Below, piece after piece: positions 35,555 to 42,469 of a stretch of DNA of 64,000 nt. The notes beneath the pieces were generated by a model. It saw only the letters and a program-made list of their open reading frames with translations, had not been told where the DNA came from and did no database searches. A program made the position numbers and the translations under genes. Position 1 is the stretch's first letter; each line of letters starts with the position of its first letter. The stretch lies in NCBI RefSeq assembly GCF_002950945.1, contig NZ_CP012673.1, positions 2,108,001-2,172,000 on the forward strand. Direction: 5' to 3'. Source of the DNA: Sorangium cellulosum. GTDB lineage: Bacteria > Myxococcota_A > Polyangia > Polyangiales > Polyangiaceae.

Positions 35555-37168
35555 ATGTCGATCACCCGGCGGAATCTCCTTTGTGGCGTGTCCATGCTCG
35601 GCGTCGCCGCGCTCCCCGGCCTCCCGGGGTGCTCGGGCGCGGATCCGGTCGACGACGAGCCGCGGCCGGCGTCGGGCGGCTTCCCGTCCCCGTCCAGCGA
35701 GCGGTCGAGGGCGGTCTTCCAGCACGGCGTGGCGAGCGGGGATCCGCTGGCCGATGCCGTGATCCTCTGGACGCGCGTGACGCCGGTCGACGGCGACGCC
35801 GGCGTGCAGGTGGCGTGGCAGCTCGCGCTCGACGTGGATTTCACGAGCGTCGTGGGCTCGGGGACGCTCACGACGAGCGCGGAGCGCGACTACACGGTCA
35901 AGGTCGATGCCGGCGGCCTCGAGGCCGGGACGACCTATTATTACAGGTTCAGCGCCCTCGACGGGTCGTCGCCCGTCGGCCGGACGAGGACGGCGCCGAG
36001 CGGCGGGGTGGAGCGGCTGCGGTTCGCGGTCGCCTCGTGCTCGAGTTATGCGCACGGGTTCTTCCACGGGTACCGCCACATCGCCGCGCGCCTCGACCTC
36101 GACGCGGTCATCCACCTGGGCGACTACCTCTACGAGTATGGCAGCGGCCAGTTCGGGGGCGCGCGGGAGTACGAGCCCGCGCACGAGATCGTGACGCTCG
36201 CCGACTACCGCGCGCGCTACGCGCAGTACCGGCGCGACAGGGACCTCCAGGCGGCGCACCAGCAGCACCCGTTCATCGTGGTCTGGGACGATCACGAATC
36301 GGCGAACAACGCCTGGAAGGACGGGGCGCAGAACCACACCGAGGGCAGCGAGGGGGCCTGGGAGGCCCGCAAGGCGACCGCGTGGCGCGTCTATGCGGAG
36401 TGGATGCCGATCCGCGAGGAGGAGGACGGCAAGCTCTGGCGCGCGCTGCGTTATGGCGATCTCGCCGACATCCTCCTGCTCGACACGCGCAGGTGGGGGC
36501 GCGACCAGCAGGCCGACGCGAGCGACGGTGAGACGATCGCCGATCCCGCACGGACGCTCCTCGGACAGGATCAGGAGGCGTGGTTGCGAGGGGAGCTCGC
36601 GCGCTCGACGGCGGCGTGGAAGATCATCGGCCAGCAGGTCATGATGGGGCAGATTCCCCAGCTCATGAACCCGGACGCGTGGGACGGCTACCCGGCGGCG
36701 CGCCAGCGCTTCTTCGATATCCTCACCGAGGAAAGGGTCCGTGACGTCGTCGTGCTCACCGGCGATATCCACTCTTCCTGGGCCATCGACCTCGCGCCGA
36801 CGCCGCTCGATCCGGACAGCTACAACCCCGCCACGGGGGAGGGGGCGCTGGCGGTCGAGATCGTGACGCCGGGGATCACCTCGCCCTTCCTCACCGAGAG
36901 CGAGGCGAAGACCCATGAGCCGGTGGCCCTCTCGAACCCTCATATCAAGTACGTGAACCTGTGGCGCCGCGGGTACGTCGTCCTCGACGTCACCGAGGAG
37001 CGCGCGCAGGCGGCGTGGTTCCAGTACGACGCGCCGGAGCGGCAAGACGTGGACGAGCTGTTCGCGGCGGCGTTCGCGACGCGCCGGGGAGAGAGCCACC
37101 TGCTCGAGGAAGAGGCGGCGGCGCCCGACCGCGAAGATCCCCCGGAGGCGGCGCCGCGCGTCGCGTGA
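35555..37168 (+). CDS. phoD: PhoD-family alkaline phosphatase, Tat-exported
   Basis: A 537-residue exported phosphodiesterase/phosphatase that releases phosphate from organic esters using Ca/Fe. The N-terminus MSITRRNLLCGVSMLGVAALPGLPGC is a twin-arginine signal with a weak lipobox-like Cys26. An N-terminal fibronectin-like PhoD_N domain (HGVASGDPLADAVILWTRVTP) precedes the catalytic domain. Metal-site motifs are HLGDYLYEYG (~residue 189), VWDDHESANNAWKDG (~243) and VVLTGDIHSSW (~400), with ILLLDTRRWGRDQ. GAGGAGCGAGGAA precedes the ATG. The gene is enclosed by two inverted copies of the 260-bp repeat; copy 3 begins two bases after its stop. Codon use matches its neighbours. Confidence 0.93.
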   Translation: MSITRRNLLCGVSMLGVAALPGLPGCSGADPVDDEPRPASGGFPSPSSERSRAVFQHGVASGDPLADAVILWTRVTPVDGDAGVQVAWQLALDVDFTSVVGSGTLTTSAERDYTVKVDAGGLEAGTTYYYRFSALDGSSPVGRTRTAPSGGVERLRFAVASCSSYAHGFFHGYRHIAARLDLDAVIHLGDYLYEYGSGQFGGAREYEPAHEIVTLADYRARYAQYRRDRDLQAAHQQHPFIVVWDDHESANNAWKDGAQNHTEGSEGAWEARKATAWRVYAEWMPIREEEDGKLWRALRYGDLADILLLDTRRWGRDQQADASDGETIADPARTLLGQDQEAWLRGELARSTAAWKIIGQQVMMGQIPQLMNPDAWDGYPAARQRFFDILTEERVRDVVVLTGDIHSSWAIDLAPTPLDPDSYNPATGEGALAVEIVTPGITSPFLTESEAKTHEPVALSNPHIKYVNLWRRGYVVLDVTEERAQAAWFQYDAPERQDVDELFAAAFATRRGESHLLEEEAAAPDREDPPEAAPRVA

Positions 37169-37170
37169 AC

Positions 37171-37430
37171 GCGCCGGCGGGGGGGTCCGCGCTCGCCGGC
37201 GTGGCGCGGGCGGGCGCGCCGAGCACCGACCTGAGGTGCCATAAGGCTTCAGCTGTCTCCACGTCCCAGGCGCGCCTTGTGTGGCGCGCACCATAACGTC
37301 CCAGTCCTCAAGGCCCGAAGGGAGACATGCCGGGCGGTGTTCTCAGCGCAAGCTCCCCCGCCCCCAGTCTTGCCGATTGGCCAGCGCCCGCCCGCGCCAC
37401 GCCGGCGAGCGCGGACCCCCCCGCCGGCGC
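37171..37430 (-). mobile_element. MITE-like repeat element, copy 3 (inverted)
   Basis: A 260-bp element in the orientation opposite to copies 1 and 2, with perfect 47-bp inverted ends. Its arms share a run of seven G/C where copy 2 has GGGTGGG; the change is present in both arms. It sits between convergent phoD (stop two bases before) and the M13 peptidase gene (stop 19 bases after), so it fills the whole inter-stop gap. Six or so central differences separate it from copy 2. Confidence 0.85.
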
Positions 37431-37449
37431 CCGCGGTCGGCGGCTGTCC

Positions 37450-39564
37450 CTACCAGACCGAGCACATCTTGGCCGGCCTCATCGGCGTCCCCGTCGCACA
37501 CTTGAACGCCTCCCCGAACTCCGGGAGGTTCGCGACCGGCCCGTTCACCCGGAACCGCGGCGGGGAGTGCGGGTTCACCTGCACCATCATCCGCAGCGCC
37601 TCCTCGCGCATCTTGCCGCACCACGCCTGCCCGTGCGCCAGGAAGAACTGCTGATCTTCCGTGAACCCGCCCGCCACCGTCTGCTCGGCCGCGCCCTTGC
37701 GCATCGCGCGGTACGCGTTGAACGCGAGCTTCAGCCCCCCGAGATCCGCGATGTTCTCGCCCAGCGTCAGCTTGCCGTTCAGCTTCAGCCCCGGCAGCGG
37801 CTCGTAGCCCGCGTACTGCGCCTCGACGCAGGCCGTCCGCTCCTTGAACGACGCCCCGACGTCCTTCGACCACCAGTCCTCCAGGTTGCCCTTCGCGTCG
37901 AACTGCGACCCCTCGTCGTCGAACCCGTGCGTCAGCTCGTGCCCCACCACCATGCCGATGCCGCCCAGGTTCACCGCCACGCTCGACTTCACGCTGTAGA
38001 ACGGCGGCTGCAGGATGCCGGCAGGGAACACCATGTGGTTGCGCTGCGGATCGTAATAGGCATTCACCGAGGGCGGGCTCATCTGCCACTCGTCCCGATC
38101 GAGCGGCTTGTCGATCTTCCCGAGATCCCACCGCGTGTGGAACGCGCGCGCGGCGAGCGCGCTCTTCGCATAAGATTTCGGATCCACCTCGAAATCGTAC
38201 GTCCGCCACTTGTCGGGATACCCGATGAGGTACGCCATCGCGCCGAGCTTCCCGAGCGCCCGCTGCTTCGTGCCCTCATCCATCCAGCCGAGCGACCGGA
38301 CCTCGCGCGCGAACGCCTCGCTGATCTCGCGCACCATCGACTCGGCCGCCGGCTTGCTCTCGCCCGGGAAGCTCGTCTTGACGAACGGCTGCGCGACGAG
38401 CTCGCCGAGCGCGGCGTCGGTCGCGTCCACACAGCGCTTCCAGCGCGGCCGCACCTCCTTCTGGCCGGTCAGCGCCGCCTGCAGCGTGAACGCCTCGTCG
38501 ACGAACGCCTTGGGCAGGAGCGGCGCCGTGCCGCGCACCACGTGCCACGCGAGGTAGCTCTGCCACGCCGCCGGCTTCGTCGCCTTGAGCAGCCGCGAGA
38601 GCCCCTCGAAGAAGCGGACGGAGGTCACGTTCACCTCCTTGACGTCCGGCCTCCCGAGCCCCTGGAAGTAGCCGTCCCAGGGGAAATCCGGCGCCGTCTT
38701 CGCGAGCGTCGCCCGGTCCATCTTGTTGTAGAGCCCCTTCGGATCCCGCCGCTCGACCCGCGTCTTCGAGATCTTCGCGAGCTCCGTCTCGATCTGCAGG
38801 ACGTCCGCCGCCGCCGCCTTCGCCTGGGCCTCCGCCCACCCCGCGAGCCGCATCATCCGCGCGACGTGCTCCTCGTAGGTCTTGCGGATCGCCTTCGATT
38901 TGTCGTCCTCGTTCAGGTAGTAGTCGCGGTCCGGCAGGCCGAGCCCGGCCTGGTCGAGCTGCGCGATGACGCGCGTCGCATCCTTCATGTCCTGCGCCGC
39001 CTCGACGTCGAAGAGCGCCCAGATGCGGCGGCCGTGGAGCTCGGTCACGAGCGCGGCGACGCCCTTCACATCCCGCACCCGCCGCGCCTTCGCGAGCAGG
39101 TCCGCGACAGGCTTCGCGCCGCCGGCCTCGATCGCGGCCTCATCCATACACGCGCCGTAATACGCCCCGATCTTCGCGGTCACCGGATCCGGCCCGGCGG
39201 CCTTCGCGGCCTCCTCGAGGATGCGCCGGAGCTCCGCCTCGTTGCGCCGCTCGATCTCGTTGAAGCTCCGGTACCAGCCCACCTCGTCGCCCGGGATCTC
39301 CACCTTCGCGTTCCAGCCGCCGCAGGCGAACTGGTAGAAGTCCTGGCAGGGGTCGGCCGTGCGGTCGATCGCGGTCCCGTCGAGCCCGACGTTCTCGAGC
39401 GACGTCTCGACGACCGGCAGCCCCTGGGGCGCCGGCTGCGGGGCCGCCGCCGGGGGCGGCGCGGGGGGCGGCGGCTTCGGGCTCGCGGCAGGGCCGCAGG
39501 CCGGCAGCGCGCAGAGGGCGAGGGTGATCGCGAAGGGGGCCGTGGGCTGTCGTTGCGTGCGCAT
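37450..39564 (-). CDS. M13-family (neprilysin/PepO-like) zinc metallopeptidase, lipoprotein
   Basis: A 704-residue endopeptidase cleaving small peptides. The N-terminus has a lipoprotein signal (LALCALPAC, Cys23) and a proline/alanine-rich linker (PPPPAPPPAAAPQPAP), placing it outside the cytoplasm. Peptidase_M13_N begins with PCQDFYQFACGGWN; the catalytic domain has NAYYDPQRNHMVFPAGILQPPF and the zinc motif HELTH (542-546) in VVGHELTHGFDDEGSQFD. It also has the third ligand in GENIADLGG and the substrate-binding VNPHSPPRFRVNGPVAN block. The protein ends in the canonical C-x-W (MCSVW). Length is normal. The ATG at 39564 (MRTQ) fits the signal better than an ATG 15 bases upstream. Confidence 0.95.
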   Translation of the reverse strand: MRTQRQPTAPFAITLALCALPACGPAASPKPPPPAPPPAAAPQPAPQGLPVVETSLENVGLDGTAIDRTADPCQDFYQFACGGWNAKVEIPGDEVGWYRSFNEIERRNEAELRRILEEAAKAAGPDPVTAKIGAYYGACMDEAAIEAGGAKPVADLLAKARRVRDVKGVAALVTELHGRRIWALFDVEAAQDMKDATRVIAQLDQAGLGLPDRDYYLNEDDKSKAIRKTYEEHVARMMRLAGWAEAQAKAAAADVLQIETELAKISKTRVERRDPKGLYNKMDRATLAKTAPDFPWDGYFQGLGRPDVKEVNVTSVRFFEGLSRLLKATKPAAWQSYLAWHVVRGTAPLLPKAFVDEAFTLQAALTGQKEVRPRWKRCVDATDAALGELVAQPFVKTSFPGESKPAAESMVREISEAFAREVRSLGWMDEGTKQRALGKLGAMAYLIGYPDKWRTYDFEVDPKSYAKSALAARAFHTRWDLGKIDKPLDRDEWQMSPPSVNAYYDPQRNHMVFPAGILQPPFYSVKSSVAVNLGGIGMVVGHELTHGFDDEGSQFDAKGNLEDWWSKDVGASFKERTACVEAQYAGYEPLPGLKLNGKLTLGENIADLGGLKLAFNAYRAMRKGAAEQTVAGGFTEDQQFFLAHGQAWCGKMREEALRMMVQVNPHSPPRFRVNGPVANLPEFGEAFKCATGTPMRPAKMCSVW

Positions 39565-39661
39565 GAGGCGCTCTACCACGGAGCGCGCCGCGCGGATCGG
39601 TGGAGGTCGGCGGATGTCGACCGCGCCCTGCGCCGCGCGGCGGCCGCGGCCGTTACCGGCC

Positions 39662-41146
39662 TCACTCCCGGTCGAGTTTTCCCATCAAGTTCAGCGTGAA
39701 ATAGGCGCCCATGTACTTGAGGTGCGGACGCACCTCGAGCTGCACCCGGTACCAGCCCGCGCTCCCCTCGACCTCGGTCACCACGGTCCTCGCCCGGCGG
39801 AGCGGCCTCTTGGAGCGCACGGCGGGCGACACGACATCCATGTCCGCGACATACTGGCTCAGCCAGGCGTTCAGCTCGCGCTCCAGGTCGTGGCGCTCCT
39901 TCCACGTACCGATCTGCTCTCGCTGCATCACCTTGATGTAGTGGGCGAGCCTGCTGACGAGGAACATGTACGGCAGCTGCGTGCCGAGGCGGTGGTTGAG
40001 CTCCGCGGCGCGCCCCTCCTCGCTCTGGCCGAAATACTTCGGCTTCTGCACCGAGGTCGCGGAGAAGAAGCAGGCGTTGTCGGTGTCCTTGCGGAACGTG
40101 AGCCCGATGAAGCCCTCCTCGCTCAGCTCGAACTCGCGGCGCTCGGTCAGCATGATCTCGGTCGGGATCTTCGTCTGGATCGCGCCCATCGCCTCGTACT
40201 CGTGCAGCGTGAGCCCCTCGACCGTGCCGCCGGACTGGGGCCCGATGATGTGCAGGCACCACCTGTGGCGGGCGAAGCTCTCCGCGAGCCGGGTCGCGAA
40301 CGCGTACGTCGGGGCGCCCCAGCAGTAGGCCGCGTGGTCGCCGACCACGTCCTCCTCGTAGGAGAACGCCTTGACCGGGACGGTGCCCGCGCCGTACGGC
40401 AGGCGCAGGAGGAAGCGGGGGAGGATCAGGCCCACGTAGCGCGCGTCCTCGCTCTCCCGGAACGCGTTGTACTTCACGTACTGCGGCCCCTCGAAGAGCG
40501 CCTTGATGTCGCCGAGGTGCGGCACCTTCCGGTAGTCCTTGAGCCCGAAGAACTGCGGGCCCGCGACGGCCAGGAAGGGCGCGTGCGCCATCGCCGCGAC
40601 GGCCGCGCACTTCTGGAGGAGCACGATGTCCTGGGGCCCCGGGCCGAACTCGTAATTCGAGATGATGGCCCCGAACGGCCTGCCGCCGAAGGTGCCGAAC
40701 TCCGCCGAATAGACGATCTTGTAAAGGCCGCTCCTCACCATCTCGGACGAGTCCTCGAAATCGGCGAGCAGGTCCTCCTTCGAGCAGCTCAGGAGCTCGA
40801 GCCGGATGTTCTCGCGAAAATCGATGTGATCGATCGCGAACTTGAGCCCGCGCCACGCGGCCTCGAGCCGCTGGAACACCGGGTGATGCAGGATCTCGTC
40901 GATCTGGCGCGACAGCCGGTGGTCGATCTCGGCGATCCACAGGTCGACCAGGGCGTTGTCGATCATCGCGCCGCCGCCGCCGCCGTCCGTGCGGCCGGCC
41001 ACCCGCCCCAGGGCGGCCTCCACGCCCTTCTTCACGCCCTGGTACGCCTCGTCGGCCGGGGCGAGCCCCGCCTGCTCCAGGATCTCCGCGAGGAGAGAGC
41101 CTCCGTCCCGGTTCGCCGGCGCGTCCTGCTGCGGCCCCGCTTCCAT
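39662..41146 (-). CDS. tssC: Type VI secretion contractile sheath large subunit TssC
   Basis: A 494-residue TssC (VipB) protein, normal length. With TssB it forms the contractile sheath that drives effector delivery. Diagnostic blocks: an N-terminal helix with LLAEILEQAG, DLWIAEIDHRLSRQIDEILHHPVFQRLEAAWRGLKF, DFEDSSEMVRSGLYKIVYSAEFGTFGGRPFGAII, RFLLRLPYG, and YMFLVSRLAHYIKVMQRE. The C-terminal YRVQLEVRPHLKYMGAYFTLNL follows. The start at 41146 gives a family-length protein, though no good ribosome site lies upstream (a GGAGG-like run there is on the other strand). No tssB or any other T6SS gene is within the window; neighbours are a peptidase and a divergent metal-transport unit. It is an orphan here, or the edge of a scattered system. 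Confidence 0.93.
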   Translation of the reverse strand: MEAGPQQDAPANRDGGSLLAEILEQAGLAPADEAYQGVKKGVEAALGRVAGRTDGGGGGAMIDNALVDLWIAEIDHRLSRQIDEILHHPVFQRLEAAWRGLKFAIDHIDFRENIRLELLSCSKEDLLADFEDSSEMVRSGLYKIVYSAEFGTFGGRPFGAIISNYEFGPGPQDIVLLQKCAAVAAMAHAPFLAVAGPQFFGLKDYRKVPHLGDIKALFEGPQYVKYNAFRESEDARYVGLILPRFLLRLPYGAGTVPVKAFSYEEDVVGDHAAYCWGAPTYAFATRLAESFARHRWCLHIIGPQSGGTVEGLTLHEYEAMGAIQTKIPTEIMLTERREFELSEEGFIGLTFRKDTDNACFFSATSVQKPKYFGQSEEGRAAELNHRLGTQLPYMFLVSRLAHYIKVMQREQIGTWKERHDLERELNAWLSQYVADMDVVSPAVRSKRPLRRARTVVTEVEGSAGWYRVQLEVRPHLKYMGAYFTLNLMGKLDRE

Positions 41147-41523
41147 GGAAGGAGGTTTACCACGGTCGTCCCGGGGCTGGAAGCGACGGACACCCGGGCC
41201 TCCGGGCGGTCTGCTGCCCCACGCCCGGACGCCCGGCCCGCGCCGCATCCGCGTCCTCCTCGCCGTCGTCATCGTCCACGCCGCGCACGGGACAGAACGC
41301 TCCTCCTGTGCGCAAGTCAGGTGTCGAGTGGACATGAAAAGCACGTGGCGATCGTGCGACTATGGTGTTACAAAATGATGGTGGGCACTCGCGGAAGTCG
41401 CGATCTCTCCGTGTCTTCAGTGCCTCTGCGGCCCGGAATCTCGGTCTCTGGCCGCGTCCGTCGAGTCGTTCATCGTTGTTGCGGCGCCGGTCGCGCGTGC
41501 GCGTCATGAGGGGAGGAGGGGGG
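41147..41523. other. Divergent intergenic region
   Basis: About 377 bases between divergent tssC and the metal-transport-like unit. It should carry both promoters. Around 41350-41390 the sequence is locally less GC-rich (ACTATGGTGTTACAAAATGATGG), a possible promoter for the plus-strand unit. A phrase rich in TCTCCGTGTCTTC/GCCTCTGCGG (41407-41432) resembles short dispersed intergenic phrases. No gene seen. Confidence 0.4.
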
Positions 41524-41742
41524 ATGGAGCGCCTCGGGATCGGCATCATCATCGGCATCGGACTCGCCAGCTTGACGAGGATCACCCGCCCTGCCGCCAA
41601 GAGGGCCATGAAGCTCGGCTTCGTCGCGGCCCGGGCGGTCAGGGGCGCGCTCGGCGAGGGCAAGGAGCAGCTCGCCGACCTGATCGCCGAGGTGAGGGAG
41701 GAGATGGCGCGGGACGAGCGGGGCGCGGCGGAGCGCCTCTAG
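41524..41742 (+). CDS. Small membrane-associated protein (DUF5132-like)
   Basis: A 72-residue protein beginning MERLGIGIIIGIGLASL, preceded by a strong GGAGGAGGGG site. One short N-terminal hydrophobic segment is followed by an amphipathic basic-then-acidic helix (KRAMKLGFVAARAVRGALGEGKEQLADLIAEVREEMARDERG). This layout is like small DUF5132-type proteins encoded beside HMA proteins and P-type ATPases. Here it is the first gene of that arrangement, 67 bases before the HMA-like gene. It may be an accessory subunit of the pump; that is inference. An ATG 18 bases earlier is possible but leaves the good ribosome site inside the gene. Confidence 0.55.
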   Translation: MERLGIGIIIGIGLASLTRITRPAAKRAMKLGFVAARAVRGALGEGKEQLADLIAEVREEMARDERGAAERL

Positions 41743-41809
41743 GCGGAGCCGCGCGCGCTGAGGGGAGATGCGTTGGCTGTGCCCGGCCCCGCCGGCCGGG
41801 AGGTGAATC

Positions 41810-42469
41810 ATGCCGAGCGAGCGAGCGGTCTTCATCATCCACTCCATTCCAGGGCGCGTGCGCCTCGGCGTCGACGCGCTCCGCGGCGACCCGGCGAGGG
41901 CGGAGCAGATCGCGGCGCTTGCGCGCGAGTGCCCCTCCGTCGTGGACGCGCGCGTCAACGTGTGGTCCGCCTCCCTCGCGGTCGAGTACGAGCCCGACAT
42001 CCCGCTCGAGGCCGTCCTGTCCGAGCTCGCGCAGATCCCGGAGCTCTCGGCCTGCGCCTGCCTCCCGGCGACCCCGCTCGCGCCGCCGCGCTGCGCCGCG
42101 CCCGCCGAGCCGCCGAGCCCCGGCCGGACCGCGCGCCTCGCGGTGCGGGCCGCGGCGCGGCTCAACGCGGCGTCGCTGGCCGTCCCGCCGCCGCAGGTCG
42201 ACCTCAAGCTCCTCGTCCCGGGGCTGCTCGTCGGCTCCGGGGTGCTCCAGGTGCTGACGCGGCGCACCCCGGAGATGCCCCACTGGATCACGCTCCTCAA
42301 GTACGGCCTCGACGCCTTCCTCGTGCTCAACCACGACCGCATCCAGCGTGTTTTCGCGGGCGCGGGCGCGGATCCTGGCGCAGGCGCGGATCCTGGCGCA
42401 GGCGCGGATCCGGCCGCGGGCGCAGGCGAGGCCGCGCCGGCCGCCTCTCCCGGCGGGACGGGCTCATGA
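41810..42469 (+). CDS. HMA-like (metal-binding-fold) membrane protein
   Basis: A 219-residue protein. Residues 5-85 form a ferredoxin-like HMA_2-type domain (RAVFIIHSIPGRVRLGVDAL ... VVDARVNVWSASLAVEYEPD). The usual CxxC metal site is absent, replaced by the IPGRVR motif seen in such variants. A hydrophobic segment follows at ~140-150 (LKLLVPGLLVGSGVLQVL), and the C-terminus is a Gly/Ala/Asp/Pro-rich tail with repeated GADPGA. It overlaps the P-type ATPase gene by four bases (ATGA), so the two are translated together. It probably assists the pump; the metal or other cargo is unknown. Confidence 0.7.
   Translation: MPSERAVFIIHSIPGRVRLGVDALRGDPARAEQIAALARECPSVVDARVNVWSASLAVEYEPDIPLEAVLSELAQIPELSACACLPATPLAPPRCAAPAEPPSPGRTARLAVRAAARLNAASLAVPPPQVDLKLLVPGLLVGSGVLQVLTRRTPEMPHWITLLKYGLDAFLVLNHDRIQRVFAGAGADPGAGADPGAGADPAAGAGEAAPAASPGGTGS
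42366..42419 (+). repeat. 18-bp tandem repeat (GADPGA-encoding)
   Basis: Two perfect 18-bp units (GCGCGGATCCTGGCGCAG) and a degenerate third. They encode GADPGA in the tail of the HMA-like protein, just before the overlap with the ATPase gene. The unit length preserves frame. Confidence 0.8.

Noticed and set aside
34974..37430. Composite transposon carrying phoD
   Set aside because: No transposase is encoded in either flanking copy, and no target duplication is visible at the outer ends. An inverted repeat pair is all that can be claimed.
39662..41146. Phage tail sheath instead of TssC
   Set aside because: The sequence follows TssC block by block over its full length, and no phage genes are present in the window.
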